A DNA stretch of 64,000 bases from Robertkochia marina. Lineage in GTDB: Bacteria > Bacteroidota > Bacteroidia > Flavobacteriales > Flavobacteriaceae. Positions 53,771 through 63,977 of the stretch are shown here, in pieces. The notes beneath the pieces were generated by a model. It was not told the origin of the DNA, did not search any database, and saw only the letters and a program-made list of their open reading frames with translations. Every line of letters starts with the position of its first letter. The first letter of the stretch is position 1. The translations under genes and the position numbers were made by a program. The DNA is taken from the NCBI RefSeq assembly GCF_004799345.1, contig NZ_SSMC01000001.1, positions 62,001 through 126,000 on the forward strand. The letters are read 5' to 3'.

Positions 53771-55303
53771 ATGAGTGATATTAAAAAGGCACAATCTGCT
53801 TTAATTTCCGTATTTAGTAAAGAGGGGCTTGAACCCATTGTGAGGAAACTTGACCAGCTGAGAGTAACTATTTATTCTACAGGTGGTACCGAGGCTTTTA
53901 TCAAGGATCTGGGAATCGATGTGATCGCCGTTGAAGACGTTACCAGCTACCCTTCTATTCTGGGTGGCAGGGTTAAAACACTGCATCCAAAGGTATTCGG
54001 AGGTATTCTGAACAGGCAAGACCACGAAGGAGATGTTTCTGAGATGCAAAAATACGAGATCCCTCAGTTGGATATTGTGATTGTAGACCTCTACCCATTT
54101 GAAAAAACCGTTGCCAGTGGCGCCGGAGAACAAGACATAATTGAAAAGATCGACATTGGTGGTATTTCATTAATTCGGGCTGCAGCTAAAAACTTCAAAG
54201 ACGTATGGTGTGTCTCTTCGATGGAGCAATACGGTGAAGTTTTAGACATTCTGAACCAGGCAGAAGGCAGCATCAGCCTTTATGACCGTAAGCGTTTTGC
54301 CGCCAAAGCATTTAATGTATCATCTCACTACGATACGGCTATTTTTAACTATTTCAACAGAGATGCTGAAGAAACTGTCCTAAAGATCAGCCAGGACAAA
54401 GGAAAAGAGCTGCGCTATGGAGAGAACCCACACCAAAAGGGTGTTTTCTTTGGTGACCTTGAAGCCATGTTCGACAAGCTTCATGGAAAAGAGCTTTCAT
54501 ACAATAACCTGCTTGATGTAGATGCCGCAGTGAATCTTATTGGTGAGTTCAAAAATGACGACCCCACCTTTGCCATTCTGAAACACAACAATGCTTGTGG
54601 TATTGCCACGAGATCTACCATAAAAGAAGCCTACATTGACGCCCTCGCGGGAGATCCTGTGTCGGCTTTTGGAGGAATCCTTATCTCAAACACCACCATT
54701 GACGCCGCTACCGCAGAGGAGATTCACAAATTATTCTGCGAGGTGGTTATCGCTCCTGCTTTTGAAGACGAGGCACTTGAGCTGCTGAAAGGAAAAAAGA
54801 ACAGAATTCTTCTGGTCCAAAAAGACGTTGAACTTCCTCAGAGCACAGTAAGAACCTGCCTGAATGGTGTTTTAGTACAAGACAAAGACCTGAAAACCGA
54901 CACTGTAGAAGACCTGGAATATGTAACCAATGCAAAGCCGGGAGATTCTTCTTTAGAAGATCTGATCTTTGCCTCCAAGATCTGTAAGCACACCAAGTCT
55001 AACACCATCGTACTCGCAAAGAACAAGCAATTATGTGCCAGTGGCACCGGACAGACCAGCAGGGTGGATGCACTCAGACAAGCAATAGAAAAAGCAGCTT
55101 CCTTTAAATTTGACCTCAATGGGGCCGCCATGGCCAGCGACGCATTCTTCCCATTCCCTGATTGTGTGGAGATTGCAGACAAGGCAGGTATTACTTCAGT
55201 GATACAGCCGGGGGGTTCGATCAAGGATCAGCTGAGCATTGATTATTGCAATGAAAATAATATGGCCATGGTGTTTACAGGAACCCGCCATTTTAAACAT
55301 TAA
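53771..55303 (+). CDS. purH: Bifunctional AICAR formyltransferase/IMP cyclohydrolase
   Basis: The 510-residue protein has the N-terminal MGS/cyclohydrolase domain (STGGT near 36-40; GGRVKTLHPK 65-74) and the C-terminal formyltransferase domain with the catalytic KHNNACG (Lys271, His272) and the end motif FFPFPDCVEIADKAGITSVIQPGGSIKD. It performs the last two steps of de novo IMP synthesis. It precedes mreB by 53 bases on the same strand, a common order in this phylum. Confidence 0.97.
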   Translation: MSDIKKAQSALISVFSKEGLEPIVRKLDQLRVTIYSTGGTEAFIKDLGIDVIAVEDVTSYPSILGGRVKTLHPKVFGGILNRQDHEGDVSEMQKYEIPQLDIVIVDLYPFEKTVASGAGEQDIIEKIDIGGISLIRAAAKNFKDVWCVSSMEQYGEVLDILNQAEGSISLYDRKRFAAKAFNVSSHYDTAIFNYFNRDAEETVLKISQDKGKELRYGENPHQKGVFFGDLEAMFDKLHGKELSYNNLLDVDAAVNLIGEFKNDDPTFAILKHNNACGIATRSTIKEAYIDALAGDPVSAFGGILISNTTIDAATAEEIHKLFCEVVIAPAFEDEALELLKGKKNRILLVQKDVELPQSTVRTCLNGVLVQDKDLKTDTVEDLEYVTNAKPGDSSLEDLIFASKICKHTKSNTIVLAKNKQLCASGTGQTSRVDALRQAIEKAASFKFDLNGAAMASDAFFPFPDCVEIADKAGITSVIQPGGSIKDQLSIDYCNENNMAMVFTGTRHFKH

Positions 55304-55356
55304 TTTATTACATTTGGAAGATTAGATTACATCCAAATTAATACCAAATTTTATCC

Positions 55357-56385
55357 ATGGGATTTTTTGACTTCTTAACCGAAGAGATCGCTATAGATCT
55401 TGGTACTGCTAATACCCTGATCATCCATAATGACAAGGTGGTGGTAGACAGTCCTTCCATTGTTGCCCGAGATCGTATCTCCGGGAAAATTATTGCAGTT
55501 GGAAAGGAAGCGAATATGATGCAGGGGAAGACCCATGAAAACATCAAAACGATTCGTCCGCTTAAGGATGGAGTAATCGCTGACTTTGATGCCTCTGAGA
55601 AGATGATCAATATGTTCATCAAAGGAATTCCCGCGCTTAAAAAGAAATTTCTCCAGCCTACCCTGCGTATGGTTATCTGTATACCCTCAGGGATTACAGA
55701 GGTGGAGATGCGAGCGGTAAAGGAATCTGCAGAACGCGTTAACGGTAAAGAAGTCTATTTGATACACGAGCCCATGGCTGCAGCTATTGGTATCGGACTT
55801 GATATCATGCAACCCAAAGGAAACATGATCGTTGATATAGGTGGTGGTACCACAGAGATCGCGGTGATCGCCCTTGGAGGAATCGTATGTGACAAATCGG
55901 TAAAGATCGCAGGAGATGTATTTACCAATGATATCATTTACTACATGCGAACCCAACACAACCTTTACGTTGGGGAAACCACTGCTGAAAACATTAAGAT
56001 CGCCATCGGAGCCGCAACAGAAGACCTCGAGGTGCCGCCGGAAGAAATGAGTGTTCAGGGTAGAGACCTCCTTACAGGAAAGCCTAAGCAGGTGCAGATC
56101 TCTTACCGGGAAATTGCCAAAGCGCTTGACAAATCGATCCTTCGAATTGAAGATGCCGTTATGGAAACCCTTTCTCAAACTCCTCCTGAACTTGCTGCAG
56201 ACATCTACAATACCGGTATTTACCTGGCCGGTGGGGGATCTATGCTGCGAGGACTGGACAAACGAATCTCACAAAAAACAGACCTCCCGGTTTACATCGC
56301 AGAAGATCCGCTGAGAGCTGTTGTTAGAGGTACCGGTATTGCACTGAAAAACCTGGAAAAATACAAACCGATTCTTATCAAATAG
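55357..56385 (+). CDS. mreB: Rod shape-determining actin homolog MreB
   Basis: The 342-residue protein has the actin-fold phosphate loops IDLGTANTLI (13-22) and VDIGGGTTEIAVIALGG, the MAAAIGIGLD segment, and the C-terminal LAGGGSMLRGLD. It forms filaments that guide cell-wall synthesis. It heads mreB-mreC-mreD-mrdA-rodA; gaps are 15 bases or less and later genes overlap. Confidence 0.98.
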   Translation: MGFFDFLTEEIAIDLGTANTLIIHNDKVVVDSPSIVARDRISGKIIAVGKEANMMQGKTHENIKTIRPLKDGVIADFDASEKMINMFIKGIPALKKKFLQPTLRMVICIPSGITEVEMRAVKESAERVNGKEVYLIHEPMAAAIGIGLDIMQPKGNMIVDIGGGTTEIAVIALGGIVCDKSVKIAGDVFTNDIIYYMRTQHNLYVGETTAENIKIAIGAATEDLEVPPEEMSVQGRDLLTGKPKQVQISYREIAKALDKSILRIEDAVMETLSQTPPELAADIYNTGIYLAGGGSMLRGLDKRISQKTDLPVYIAEDPLRAVVRGTGIALKNLEKYKPILIK

Positions 56386-56400
56386 GAGAACAGCTGATAC

Positions 56401-57231
56401 ATGCAACAGATCATCAATTTTCTAATAAGGAACAAAACCTTTATTACATACTTGGTGCTTCTGTTTATTGCCCTGGGATTAACATTTAATGCCCACTCCT
56501 ATCACAATACTAAATTCGTAAATTCGGCAAACTGGCTTACCGGAGGCATTTATAATACCTCCGATGCCATTACCGATTATTTCCATTTAAAGAGCTACAA
56601 CGAACAACTGGTCAAAGAAAACCGGGTACTTCGAAGCATGCTGCTCAATGCCGGTGTAGACACCGCACAGGCAAAACCCCGCTTTGGAAAGGACAGCCTT
56701 TTGAATGACTACAGGGTATATAATGCCTCTGTCATTAAAAATTCATATTCCAAACAGCGAAATTACCTCCTTATAGATCGGGGTGAAAAAGACAGCATCT
56801 CACAAGACATGGGAGTCATTACCAGTCAGGGTATTGTAGGTATCATTGAGAATACCTCTTCGGGCTACGCCACCGTGCAATCGGTCATGAACACGCTGTC
56901 TGAGATCAATGCCAGTGTAAAGCACACCAATAATTTCGGGTCACTGCAATGGGATGGAAAGTCGCTTAACGTAGTACAACTGGTAGACATTCTGAGAGCA
57001 GCCCCCATAAAAGAAGGAGACACTATTATTACCGGAGGTATGTCGAGCATTTTCCCGAAAGGCATCCCTATCGGAACGATAAAAGACTTTAGCCTGGATG
57101 TTTCTGAGAATTACTATATCATTAATGTCAATCTCTTTAATGACATGGCAACCCTTGACCATGTTTATGTGTTGGAAAACTTAAACAGAGAGGAGATCCT
57201 GAAACTTGAAAGCACTATCGATGAACAATAG
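56401..57231 (+). CDS. mreC: Rod shape-determining protein MreC
   Basis: The 276-residue protein has one N-terminal transmembrane helix (about 14-33), a short coiled-coil (YNEQLVKENRVLRSM) and a periplasmic beta domain with VITSQGIVGIIENTSSGYATVQSV and the GDTIITGGMSSIFPKGIPIG motif. MreC connects MreB, MreD and the synthase PBP2-RodA. It starts 15 bases after mreB. Confidence 0.95.
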   Translation: MQQIINFLIRNKTFITYLVLLFIALGLTFNAHSYHNTKFVNSANWLTGGIYNTSDAITDYFHLKSYNEQLVKENRVLRSMLLNAGVDTAQAKPRFGKDSLLNDYRVYNASVIKNSYSKQRNYLLIDRGEKDSISQDMGVITSQGIVGIIENTSSGYATVQSVMNTLSEINASVKHTNNFGSLQWDGKSLNVVQLVDILRAAPIKEGDTIITGGMSSIFPKGIPIGTIKDFSLDVSENYYIINVNLFNDMATLDHVYVLENLNREEILKLESTIDEQ

Positions 57232-57730
57232 CAGCCTCTCAAATATCATCTTTTTCCTGGTGCTCATCTTTTTACAGACCACCTTATTCAACCAGATCGA
57301 TTTTTTGGGGTATCTCAACCCTTACATCTATATCATCTTTTTGGTGTATTATCCCTATGACCGGGACAACACCATTATTTTTATCTTCTTATCTTTTTTA
57401 CTGGGGTTAAGCATTGATATTTTCAGTGACAGCGGCGGCGTTCATGCTGCAGCAACCCTTACAGCAGCCTATCTCAGGCCGGTGCTCATGCGTTGGTCGT
57501 TCGGGGTTAGCTATGATTATCACACTATAAAAATAAGCAAGACCACCTTCGGGCAGCGTATTAACTATTTGACCTTGTTAATTTTAACACACCATTTAGT
57601 GCTTTATAGCCTGGAGATATTTAGTTTTGCGCACTTGGTAAGTATTGTGAAAAAAACTATTTTCTCGGCAATTTTTACGCTTATACTTAGTTTGATCTTC
57701 ATATCGCTATTCAGTAAAAAGAAAACATGA
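57221..57730 (+). CDS. mreD: Rod shape-determining protein MreD
   Basis: The 169-residue integral membrane protein has about five helices and the MreD-like stretch GLSIDIFSDSGGVHAAATLTAAYLRP. I start at ATG 57221 (MNNSSLSN), inside the last 11 bases of mreC, rather than at a TTG 15 bases earlier. Its stop region shares ATGA with mrdA. It is less conserved than its neighbours, as usual, and is called partly from its place in the operon. Confidence 0.9.
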   Translation: MNNSSLSNIIFFLVLIFLQTTLFNQIDFLGYLNPYIYIIFLVYYPYDRDNTIIFIFLSFLLGLSIDIFSDSGGVHAAATLTAAYLRPVLMRWSFGVSYDYHTIKISKTTFGQRINYLTLLILTHHLVLYSLEIFSFAHLVSIVKKTIFSAIFTLILSLIFISLFSKKKT

Positions 57731-59712
57731 AGAAACTACTGCTATCGTCCTTTATTCTTATCACGGCCATTACCTACATTGGCCGGCTGTCGTATTTACA
57801 GCTAATTGACAGCAGTAACAAAAACCCTTTAGAAGACACTGCTATCAAAGCGGTTTATGATTACCCGGAGCGAGGTCATATCTATGACCGTGATGGCGAC
57901 CTGCTGGTAGCCAACCAACCCTCCTATGACGTCATGGTTATTCCCAGAGACGTAAAACCATTGGACACTATAGAGTTTTGCAACTTATTGCGTATTACAG
58001 AAGAAGATTTTAAGAGAAAGTTCAAAAAAGCATACACCTATTCTCCACGACTACCCTCCGTATTCGTACCTCAACTTTCAAAACTGGAGTACGCCCGCTT
58101 GCAGGAGAAAATGCGAAAGTACGAGGGCTTCTACATTCAAAAGAGATCGCTCAGACACTACCAAACGCATGCGGGGTCCAACTTTCTCGGCTATATCAGT
58201 GAGGTAAATGAACGTGACCTGAAGAACAACCCCTACTACCAATCGGGAGAACTCATAGGCCGACAGGGAGTGGAGCAACAATACGAGGAGGTACTTCGGG
58301 GCCAGAAAGGCGTGAAATTCATTCAGAAAGACCGGTTTAACCGGGTGATCGGACCATACAAGAATGGCATCTATGACACCCTGCCGGTTCAAGGGCAGGA
58401 CATTACCCTAACCATTGACATTGACCTGCAGGAATACGGTGAAAAACTCATGCAAAATAAAAGAGGGGGTATCGTAGCTCTGGAACCTTCATCGGGAGAG
58501 ATCCTGGCTTTGGTTTCTGCACCAAGTTATGATCCGTCGCTATTAGTTGGCCGCCAGCGTTCAGAAAATTATACCCGACTCTATTACGATTCTATTGCCA
58601 AACCCCTTTACGACAGAGGACTCATTGCGCAATATCCTCCGGGATCACCATTTAAAACCTTGAACGCCCTTATAGGCCTTCAGGAAGGTGTCATTGACGA
58701 ACAGACCACTTTTACCTGCTACCACGGGTATCGCTACGGTAGAAATTCTTTTATGGGCTGCCACTGTAATTCAGGGTCAAGAAACAATCTTAACCGTGGT
58801 ATCTATGAATCCTGTAACGCTTATTTCGCGAATGTTTACCGAAGAATCATAGAGAAATACCCCAATGCCTCAGAGGGAATGAAGCGCTGGGAGGAACACG
58901 TTCGCAGTTTCGGCCTTGGAAGTTACCTCGGGTACGACCTGCCCAACGGTAAACCCGGTAAAGTACCGTCGCCGGAATTATACCACCGTTATTATGGTGA
59001 AAACCGTTGGTTTGCCACCAATACCTTATCCAACGCCATTGGTCAGGGAGAGGTGCTTACTACACCCATACAGTTGGCCAACCTTACCGCCATCATTGCG
59101 AACAAAGGATATTACTACACTCCTCACATTATCCGGGAGATCGAGAATGACACTATTGAAAAGTCTAAATACGAGATCAAACACGAAACCACTATTGATC
59201 CGGAACATTTTGAACCTGTTATACAGGGTATGAACGACGTATACAACAAGGGTACGGCAAAATGGATCAAAATTCCCGGGATAGAGATCGCCGGAAAAAC
59301 GGGAACCGCAGAGAACTTCACGAAAATAGACAGTGTAAGGGTACAGCTTACTGACCACTCCATTTTTGTTGCCTTTGCGCCGGTTGACAACCCGAAGATC
59401 GCTATGGCTGTTTTTGTTGAGAACGGGTATTGGGGAAGTCGCTGGGCCGGTAGAATTGCCGGTCTCATGATCGAGAAATACCTGAAGGGAGAGGTAGAAA
59501 GCACCCGAATGGAAGAATATGTATTGGAAGGAAGCCTGGAAGAAGAATACCAAAAGCCTCTTTCCGGAAAACCTTTCAGTATTAACGACGGATCGAAAAT
59601 GATGTACCCTCCGGGCTACGGACCATACAAGCCAAAACCCACCAGGAAAACAACCGTAATCGATTCGACAAAAACAACCCCAACTACCAAATCGACCGAA
59701 ACAAGCGAATGA
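57727..59712 (+). CDS. mrdA: Penicillin-binding protein 2 (elongation transpeptidase)
   Basis: The 661-residue class B PBP has an N-terminal anchor, a dimerisation/pedestal region (ERGHIYDRDGDLLVANQPSYDV), and transpeptidase motifs SPFK (Ser307, Lys310), SCN (362-364) and KTGT (524-527). It crosslinks lateral-wall peptidoglycan with RodA. A Thr/Lys-rich low-complexity tail of about 40 residues extends the C-terminus. It overlaps mreD and rodA by 4 bases each. Confidence 0.96.
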   Translation: MKKLLLSSFILITAITYIGRLSYLQLIDSSNKNPLEDTAIKAVYDYPERGHIYDRDGDLLVANQPSYDVMVIPRDVKPLDTIEFCNLLRITEEDFKRKFKKAYTYSPRLPSVFVPQLSKLEYARLQEKMRKYEGFYIQKRSLRHYQTHAGSNFLGYISEVNERDLKNNPYYQSGELIGRQGVEQQYEEVLRGQKGVKFIQKDRFNRVIGPYKNGIYDTLPVQGQDITLTIDIDLQEYGEKLMQNKRGGIVALEPSSGEILALVSAPSYDPSLLVGRQRSENYTRLYYDSIAKPLYDRGLIAQYPPGSPFKTLNALIGLQEGVIDEQTTFTCYHGYRYGRNSFMGCHCNSGSRNNLNRGIYESCNAYFANVYRRIIEKYPNASEGMKRWEEHVRSFGLGSYLGYDLPNGKPGKVPSPELYHRYYGENRWFATNTLSNAIGQGEVLTTPIQLANLTAIIANKGYYYTPHIIREIENDTIEKSKYEIKHETTIDPEHFEPVIQGMNDVYNKGTAKWIKIPGIEIAGKTGTAENFTKIDSVRVQLTDHSIFVAFAPVDNPKIAMAVFVENGYWGSRWAGRIAGLMIEKYLKGEVESTRMEEYVLEGSLEEEYQKPLSGKPFSINDGSKMMYPPGYGPYKPKPTRKTTVIDSTKTTPTTKSTETSE

Positions 59713-60980
59713 GTAACAAGATTGACTGGCTAAGCATATTGATATACATCCTGCTGGTAGCTATCGGCTGGGTTAACATCTATTCGGCAACCTATACAGG
59801 AGACTCCACTTCCATTTTTGATATCGGAACCCTTTACGGGAAACAATTCATGTTTATTGGTGTCAGTCTTGCTTTTGCGGTCGTACTCCTTTCGATTGAA
59901 GCCAAATTTTATGAGAGATTTGCAGGAGTCATTTACCTGGCCTCTATCCTGTCATTACTGGGCCTCTTTATTTTTGGGAAAAATGTAAATGGAGCCACCT
60001 CCTGGTATGCTATAGGAGGGATGACGCTTCAACCTTCGGAATTTGCCAAGGCTGCCACAGCACTCGCCCTCGCAAAGTATCTGAGTGACATACAAACCAA
60101 TATTACCGATCTTAAAGACCTGATAAAAGCTGTAGGTATCATGTTACTGCCGGCCCTGGTGATCATCCCACAGCCCGATCCGGGTAGTGCCCTGGTATAC
60201 GCCTCGCTTTTCTTTGTTCTTCACAGAGAAGGTGTTTCTGCCGGCTATCTCTATGTAGGCATCTATGGCGTAATCCTTTTTGCCCTTACCCTCATATACG
60301 GACCATTAGTGGTCATCCTGGGCATCTCAGCGCTTTTGGGACTGATCTACTACTTCATGAACCGTAAAAAGAAAAAGGCGAGTCCGCTATTGTTTATTGC
60401 GATAGCTATCGGGACTGCCTTAACCACTTTTTCGGTAAACTTTATTTTTGAAAATGTCTTTGAGCAGCGCCACCGTGACCGCTTCAGCCTTTGGCTGCGC
60501 CTGGAGGACGACCCTGCCAAACTTGATGAAATACGCAAAACCATTGGGTACAACACCTATCAGAGTGAGGCCGCCATTGGTTCAGGAGGCCTTGAAGGAA
60601 AAGGCTTCCTGGAAGGCACCCGCACCAAGGGTGACTTTGTACCGGAACAACATACCGATTACATTTTTAGTACTGTGGGCGAAGAATGGGGCTTTATTGG
60701 CTCAACCGTCGTCGTGGTGCTTTTTGCCATTCTCATATTGAGGCTTATCTATCTGGCGGAACGGCAAAAATCATCCTTCAGCCGCATGTATGGCTATGGG
60801 GTGGCCTCTATTCTATTCTTTCACTTTGCCATCAATATCGGCATGGTGATAGGGCTGCTTCCCACTATCGGGATTCCCCTGCCCTTCTTCAGCTACGGAG
60901 GCTCCGGATTACTGGGCTTTACCATGTTGCTCTTTATTTTCCTCAAACTCGACTCTAACCGGATCAATGAGTGGCTGTAA
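59709..60980 (+). CDS. rodA: Rod shape-determining SEDS glycosyltransferase RodA
   Basis: The 423-residue polytopic SEDS protein has GATSWYAIGGMTLQPSEFAK, the long periplasmic loop with FVPEQHTDYIFSTVGEEWGFIG, and the C-terminal LPTIGIPLPFFSYGGSGLL signature. It polymerises glycan strands in the elongasome with PBP2. Shared ATGA with mrdA; it is the last gene of the operon. Confidence 0.96.
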   Translation: MSNKIDWLSILIYILLVAIGWVNIYSATYTGDSTSIFDIGTLYGKQFMFIGVSLAFAVVLLSIEAKFYERFAGVIYLASILSLLGLFIFGKNVNGATSWYAIGGMTLQPSEFAKAATALALAKYLSDIQTNITDLKDLIKAVGIMLLPALVIIPQPDPGSALVYASLFFVLHREGVSAGYLYVGIYGVILFALTLIYGPLVVILGISALLGLIYYFMNRKKKKASPLLFIAIAIGTALTTFSVNFIFENVFEQRHRDRFSLWLRLEDDPAKLDEIRKTIGYNTYQSEAAIGSGGLEGKGFLEGTRTKGDFVPEQHTDYIFSTVGEEWGFIGSTVVVVLFAILILRLIYLAERQKSSFSRMYGYGVASILFFHFAINIGMVIGLLPTIGIPLPFFSYGGSGLLGFTMLLFIFLKLDSNRINEWL

Positions 60981-61557
60981 GAACAGTTTGCAGCCTACCT
61001 ACCGGAAGGCAGGTTTGCAGATAGCAGTGTCTTTGCGTGGAGCCCGAAGGGCTACGAAGCAATCTGCTTAAATTCAACACTCCTCTAAGGATTAAAACAC
61101 ATGTGAAATTACATTTCTTGATGAGGGTGAACACAGATGTCACCTTAATTAGGTAAGAGGTTACTTCAGAAGATCCTTCACCCTATAATACAGGGCTCAG
61201 GACTTTCCTTTCCGTGGATGAAATGATAAGTGAAGGGTGGTAAGTTAGCTGTATTACCAGATTCGGGAGATTGCCACGGCCAATTTATGGCCTACCACTG
61301 ACGGATTTAAAATTTGACTTTTCATTAGAGTAGTTCATCGTCATCCCACTCCACAAGAAATCAAATTTCAGCGGTCCTGTCTACCGACAGGTAGACTCGC
61401 AAAGACGAGTGCACAAAACTCGCCACTCAAACCTGCCTCCGATAGGCAGGCTCGTCCCCAAAGATTATCCAGCTATATCCCCGAAACTACGTCATATCCG
61501 GCCAATGCGCCAGCTGGCTCTTAGCTCCGTACATCCCGATATCCCTATATCTCTACA
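60981..61557. other. Intergenic repeat region after rodA
   Basis: No gene is seen. It has a REP-like copy GTCTTTGCGTGGAGCCCGAAGGGCTACGAAGCAATCTGC (split: ends 61029 and 61066, inner GAGCCC/GGGCT hairpin), direct GTTTGCAG repeats (60985, 61011), a second copy in the opposite orientation opening GGGAGATTGCCACGGCC (61265), CTACCGACAGGTAGACTCGCAAAGACGAG (61380-61410), and a GCGCCAGCTGGC palindrome (61506-61519). The AT-rich part 61080-61250 shows nothing recognisable. Confidence 0.55.
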
Positions 61558-61591
61558 TAAAAAAACCCCGGATGAACGAACAACCGGGGCT
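61558..61591 (-). terminator. Terminator of the Prc-like protease gene
   Basis: On the minus strand CCCCGG / CCGGGG (61589-61584 with 61571-61566) closes a 12-base loop and runs into a U-run (A residues 61565-61559 on the plus strand), 27 bases after the protease stop. Confidence 0.8.
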
Positions 61592-61617
61592 TCTAGAATT
61601 ATAATTTAATCTTCTCT

Positions 61618-63732
61618 TTAGTTCTTAACATCTGCCAGTTTACCTGATTTGATGTTATTCACTTTAATATCTTCTAATACATTAATAGCTTCCTCCATAT
61701 ACACATCTCCTGCCAGGTCTTTATACCAGCGCTCTCTTTTCTGTTTAAGCACAGAATCCTTTTCCATCAGCGCGATCTCGTAAGCGAGAGGCTTGAAGGT
61801 AAGTCCCGTTTCATATTCTGAGATCTTATTGAACTTCTTGGCAGCTTCCTCATCGTGCTCCAATACAGCCTCGAACTGGGACAGGTTCAGAGAGAATTCC
61901 TTCTCTTCTCTTCTTTCCTTGATCCAAAGTGCATTTTCCTCAATAAGGTCAAGCTGCTCATTCGTAGCCATACGCTCTTTTGATCGGGCCACTGTAGCTT
62001 CAATATCCATATATCCTTTCCATTTTTGGTAAGGCACTGCATCTATCTTATCCCAAGGCAGCGGATTCTCCTGATCTCTTTCTCCAATGGGACTGTAACT
62101 ATACTTGTCCGGAACTACCACATCACTCTTCACCCCTTCCAATTGGGTAGACCCACCATTGATACGGTAGAATTTCTGAGTGGTTAATTTCAACGCCCCT
62201 ACGTCACCGAACTCATCTCCTCCTCTGAGGAACTGATTCAGATCGATAAGGTTTTGTACGGTTCCTTTACCATAGGTCTGTTTACTACCTATAATGATAG
62301 CTCTTCCATAATCCTGCATAGCTGCGGCAAGGATCTCTGAGGCTGAGGCAGAAAGCTCGTTCACCAGAATAACCAGGGGTCCGTCCCATTGAATACGGTC
62401 ATCCTCATCGGCCAGCACTTCTTTTCCACGGCCTGTTGAACGCACCTGTACCACAGGACCTTCTTTTATGAATAAGCCGGCAATATCAACAACGGTCTTC
62501 AAAGATCCACCCCCATTGTTTCTAAGGTCCATTACCAGACCTTCAGCACCACTTTCTTTCAAGCGCTCTATTTCTGTAGCCACGTCGGTTGCAGCATTCC
62601 GCTCGTCGTAATCTTTAAAGTCTACATAGAATTTCGGCAGGTTGATCAACCCGTATTTTCTTCCGTTCCTTTCAATAACGGACGACTTGGCATAGGTTTC
62701 TTCGATCTCTACCACATCTCTTGTGATGGAAACCACATCAGTAGTACCATCTACTCGTCTCACAGTCAAGCGCACCTCCGACCCTTTTGGCCCTTTGATA
62801 AGTTTAACCGCATCATCGAGTCGCATGCCCACAACACTTACAGGAGTTTCACCTCCCTGGGCAACCTTAGTGATCACGTCGCCCACCTCAAGATGCTCTC
62901 CTCTCCAGGCAGGGCCTCCGGAAATGATCTCAACAATACGAATATTGTCACTTCGTTTCTCCAGACGCGCTCCGATACCCTCAAACTTACCGGACATCGA
63001 CATATCAAACTTATCCTTATCCTCCGGCGCAAAATAATACGTATGCGGATCAAATTCTTCAACAACTGCATTCAGGTATACCCCAAACCAGTCTTTACGT
63101 TCCATATCGTCGTAGATATCGAAATTATCATCCAACATCTCAGCAACACCTTCTCGTGCCGACACCTCTAATTCTGCAAGGTCATAAGATTCGTTATTCT
63201 CTTCCTTCTCCTGCTTTGAAGAAACTACCCGCTCCAGGCTGTACCATTTAAGCTGCTTTCTCCAACGCTCCCAAAGTTCATCCCTGTCTTTAGCGTAGTC
63301 CAGGTTTTCGAAATCAAGATTGATGACCTCATCTTTCGTAAAATCAAAGGGCTCTTCCAGCACTTTCTTGTACATCACACTAGACTCATCCATTCTTTTC
63401 AGAAGGCGTTCGTAGGTCAGGTTAAAAAAGCTCAGGTCTGAAGTTTTTAATTGATCATCGATCGCCTCCCTGTATGCTTCAAATTCTTCAATATCCTCCT
63501 TTAAGAAGTATCTTTTCGCCGGATCAAGATTTTCGATATAGCTGTCAAACACCCTGCTGGAAAAATCATCATCAAAATCCTGCGGATTGTAGTGTCCTTT
63601 CTCAAGCACATAACTAATCAGGTCGATCAATAATTTATCCTTATCAGGATTATCGAAATTCTTATTGGTAAAACTGCATGAAGCAGCAGAGATCAGCATT
63701 GCTGCCAATAAATAAACAAATTTCCTTTTCAT
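61618..63732 (-). CDS. prc: Carboxy-terminal processing protease (Prc/Tsp-like lipoprotein)
   Basis: The 704-residue S41 protease has a lipoprotein signal ending ISAASC (Cys19), a long N-terminal helical domain, a PDZ domain (about 245-335, FEGIGARLEKR), and the catalytic part NELSASASEI...MQDYGRA...TYGKGTVQ with the Ser463/Lys489 dyad by alignment to E. coli Prc. A C-terminal DUF3340-type extension follows. It degrades or trims envelope proteins with exposed C-termini. I start at ATG 63732 (MKRKFVYLLA), giving a clean signal peptide; an ATG 13 codons upstream would bury it. Confidence 0.93.
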   Translation of the reverse strand: MKRKFVYLLAAMLISAASCSFTNKNFDNPDKDKLLIDLISYVLEKGHYNPQDFDDDFSSRVFDSYIENLDPAKRYFLKEDIEEFEAYREAIDDQLKTSDLSFFNLTYERLLKRMDESSVMYKKVLEEPFDFTKDEVINLDFENLDYAKDRDELWERWRKQLKWYSLERVVSSKQEKEENNESYDLAELEVSAREGVAEMLDDNFDIYDDMERKDWFGVYLNAVVEEFDPHTYYFAPEDKDKFDMSMSGKFEGIGARLEKRSDNIRIVEIISGGPAWRGEHLEVGDVITKVAQGGETPVSVVGMRLDDAVKLIKGPKGSEVRLTVRRVDGTTDVVSITRDVVEIEETYAKSSVIERNGRKYGLINLPKFYVDFKDYDERNAATDVATEIERLKESGAEGLVMDLRNNGGGSLKTVVDIAGLFIKEGPVVQVRSTGRGKEVLADEDDRIQWDGPLVILVNELSASASEILAAAMQDYGRAIIIGSKQTYGKGTVQNLIDLNQFLRGGDEFGDVGALKLTTQKFYRINGGSTQLEGVKSDVVVPDKYSYSPIGERDQENPLPWDKIDAVPYQKWKGYMDIEATVARSKERMATNEQLDLIEENALWIKERREEKEFSLNLSQFEAVLEHDEEAAKKFNKISEYETGLTFKPLAYEIALMEKDSVLKQKRERWYKDLAGDVYMEEAINVLEDIKVNNIKSGKLADVKN

Positions 63733-63977
63733 AGATCTCGTTATTTTTAGATCCGCACTCGGCGGCATCATTTACCGGCATCTTAAAACCGGGTATTTTT
63801 ATTAATCTCCAAAAACCGGGCAGTCCTTTAATAATGAGCCCTGCTCAAAGCGGAGAACATCTAAAATAAGGAAAAAATCATGCCATACGTTCCGGTGCCA
63901 ACTAATTTTTTGTTAAATAGAACCTACAGAATTCATAAACCATAAAATCATTAATTTAGCAGCTAAGTTTTTACCCT

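Noticed and set aside
60981-61557. Small RNA or riboswitch after rodA
   Set aside because: The region has palindromic repeats but no promoter-plus-terminator pair or recognised RNA motif.
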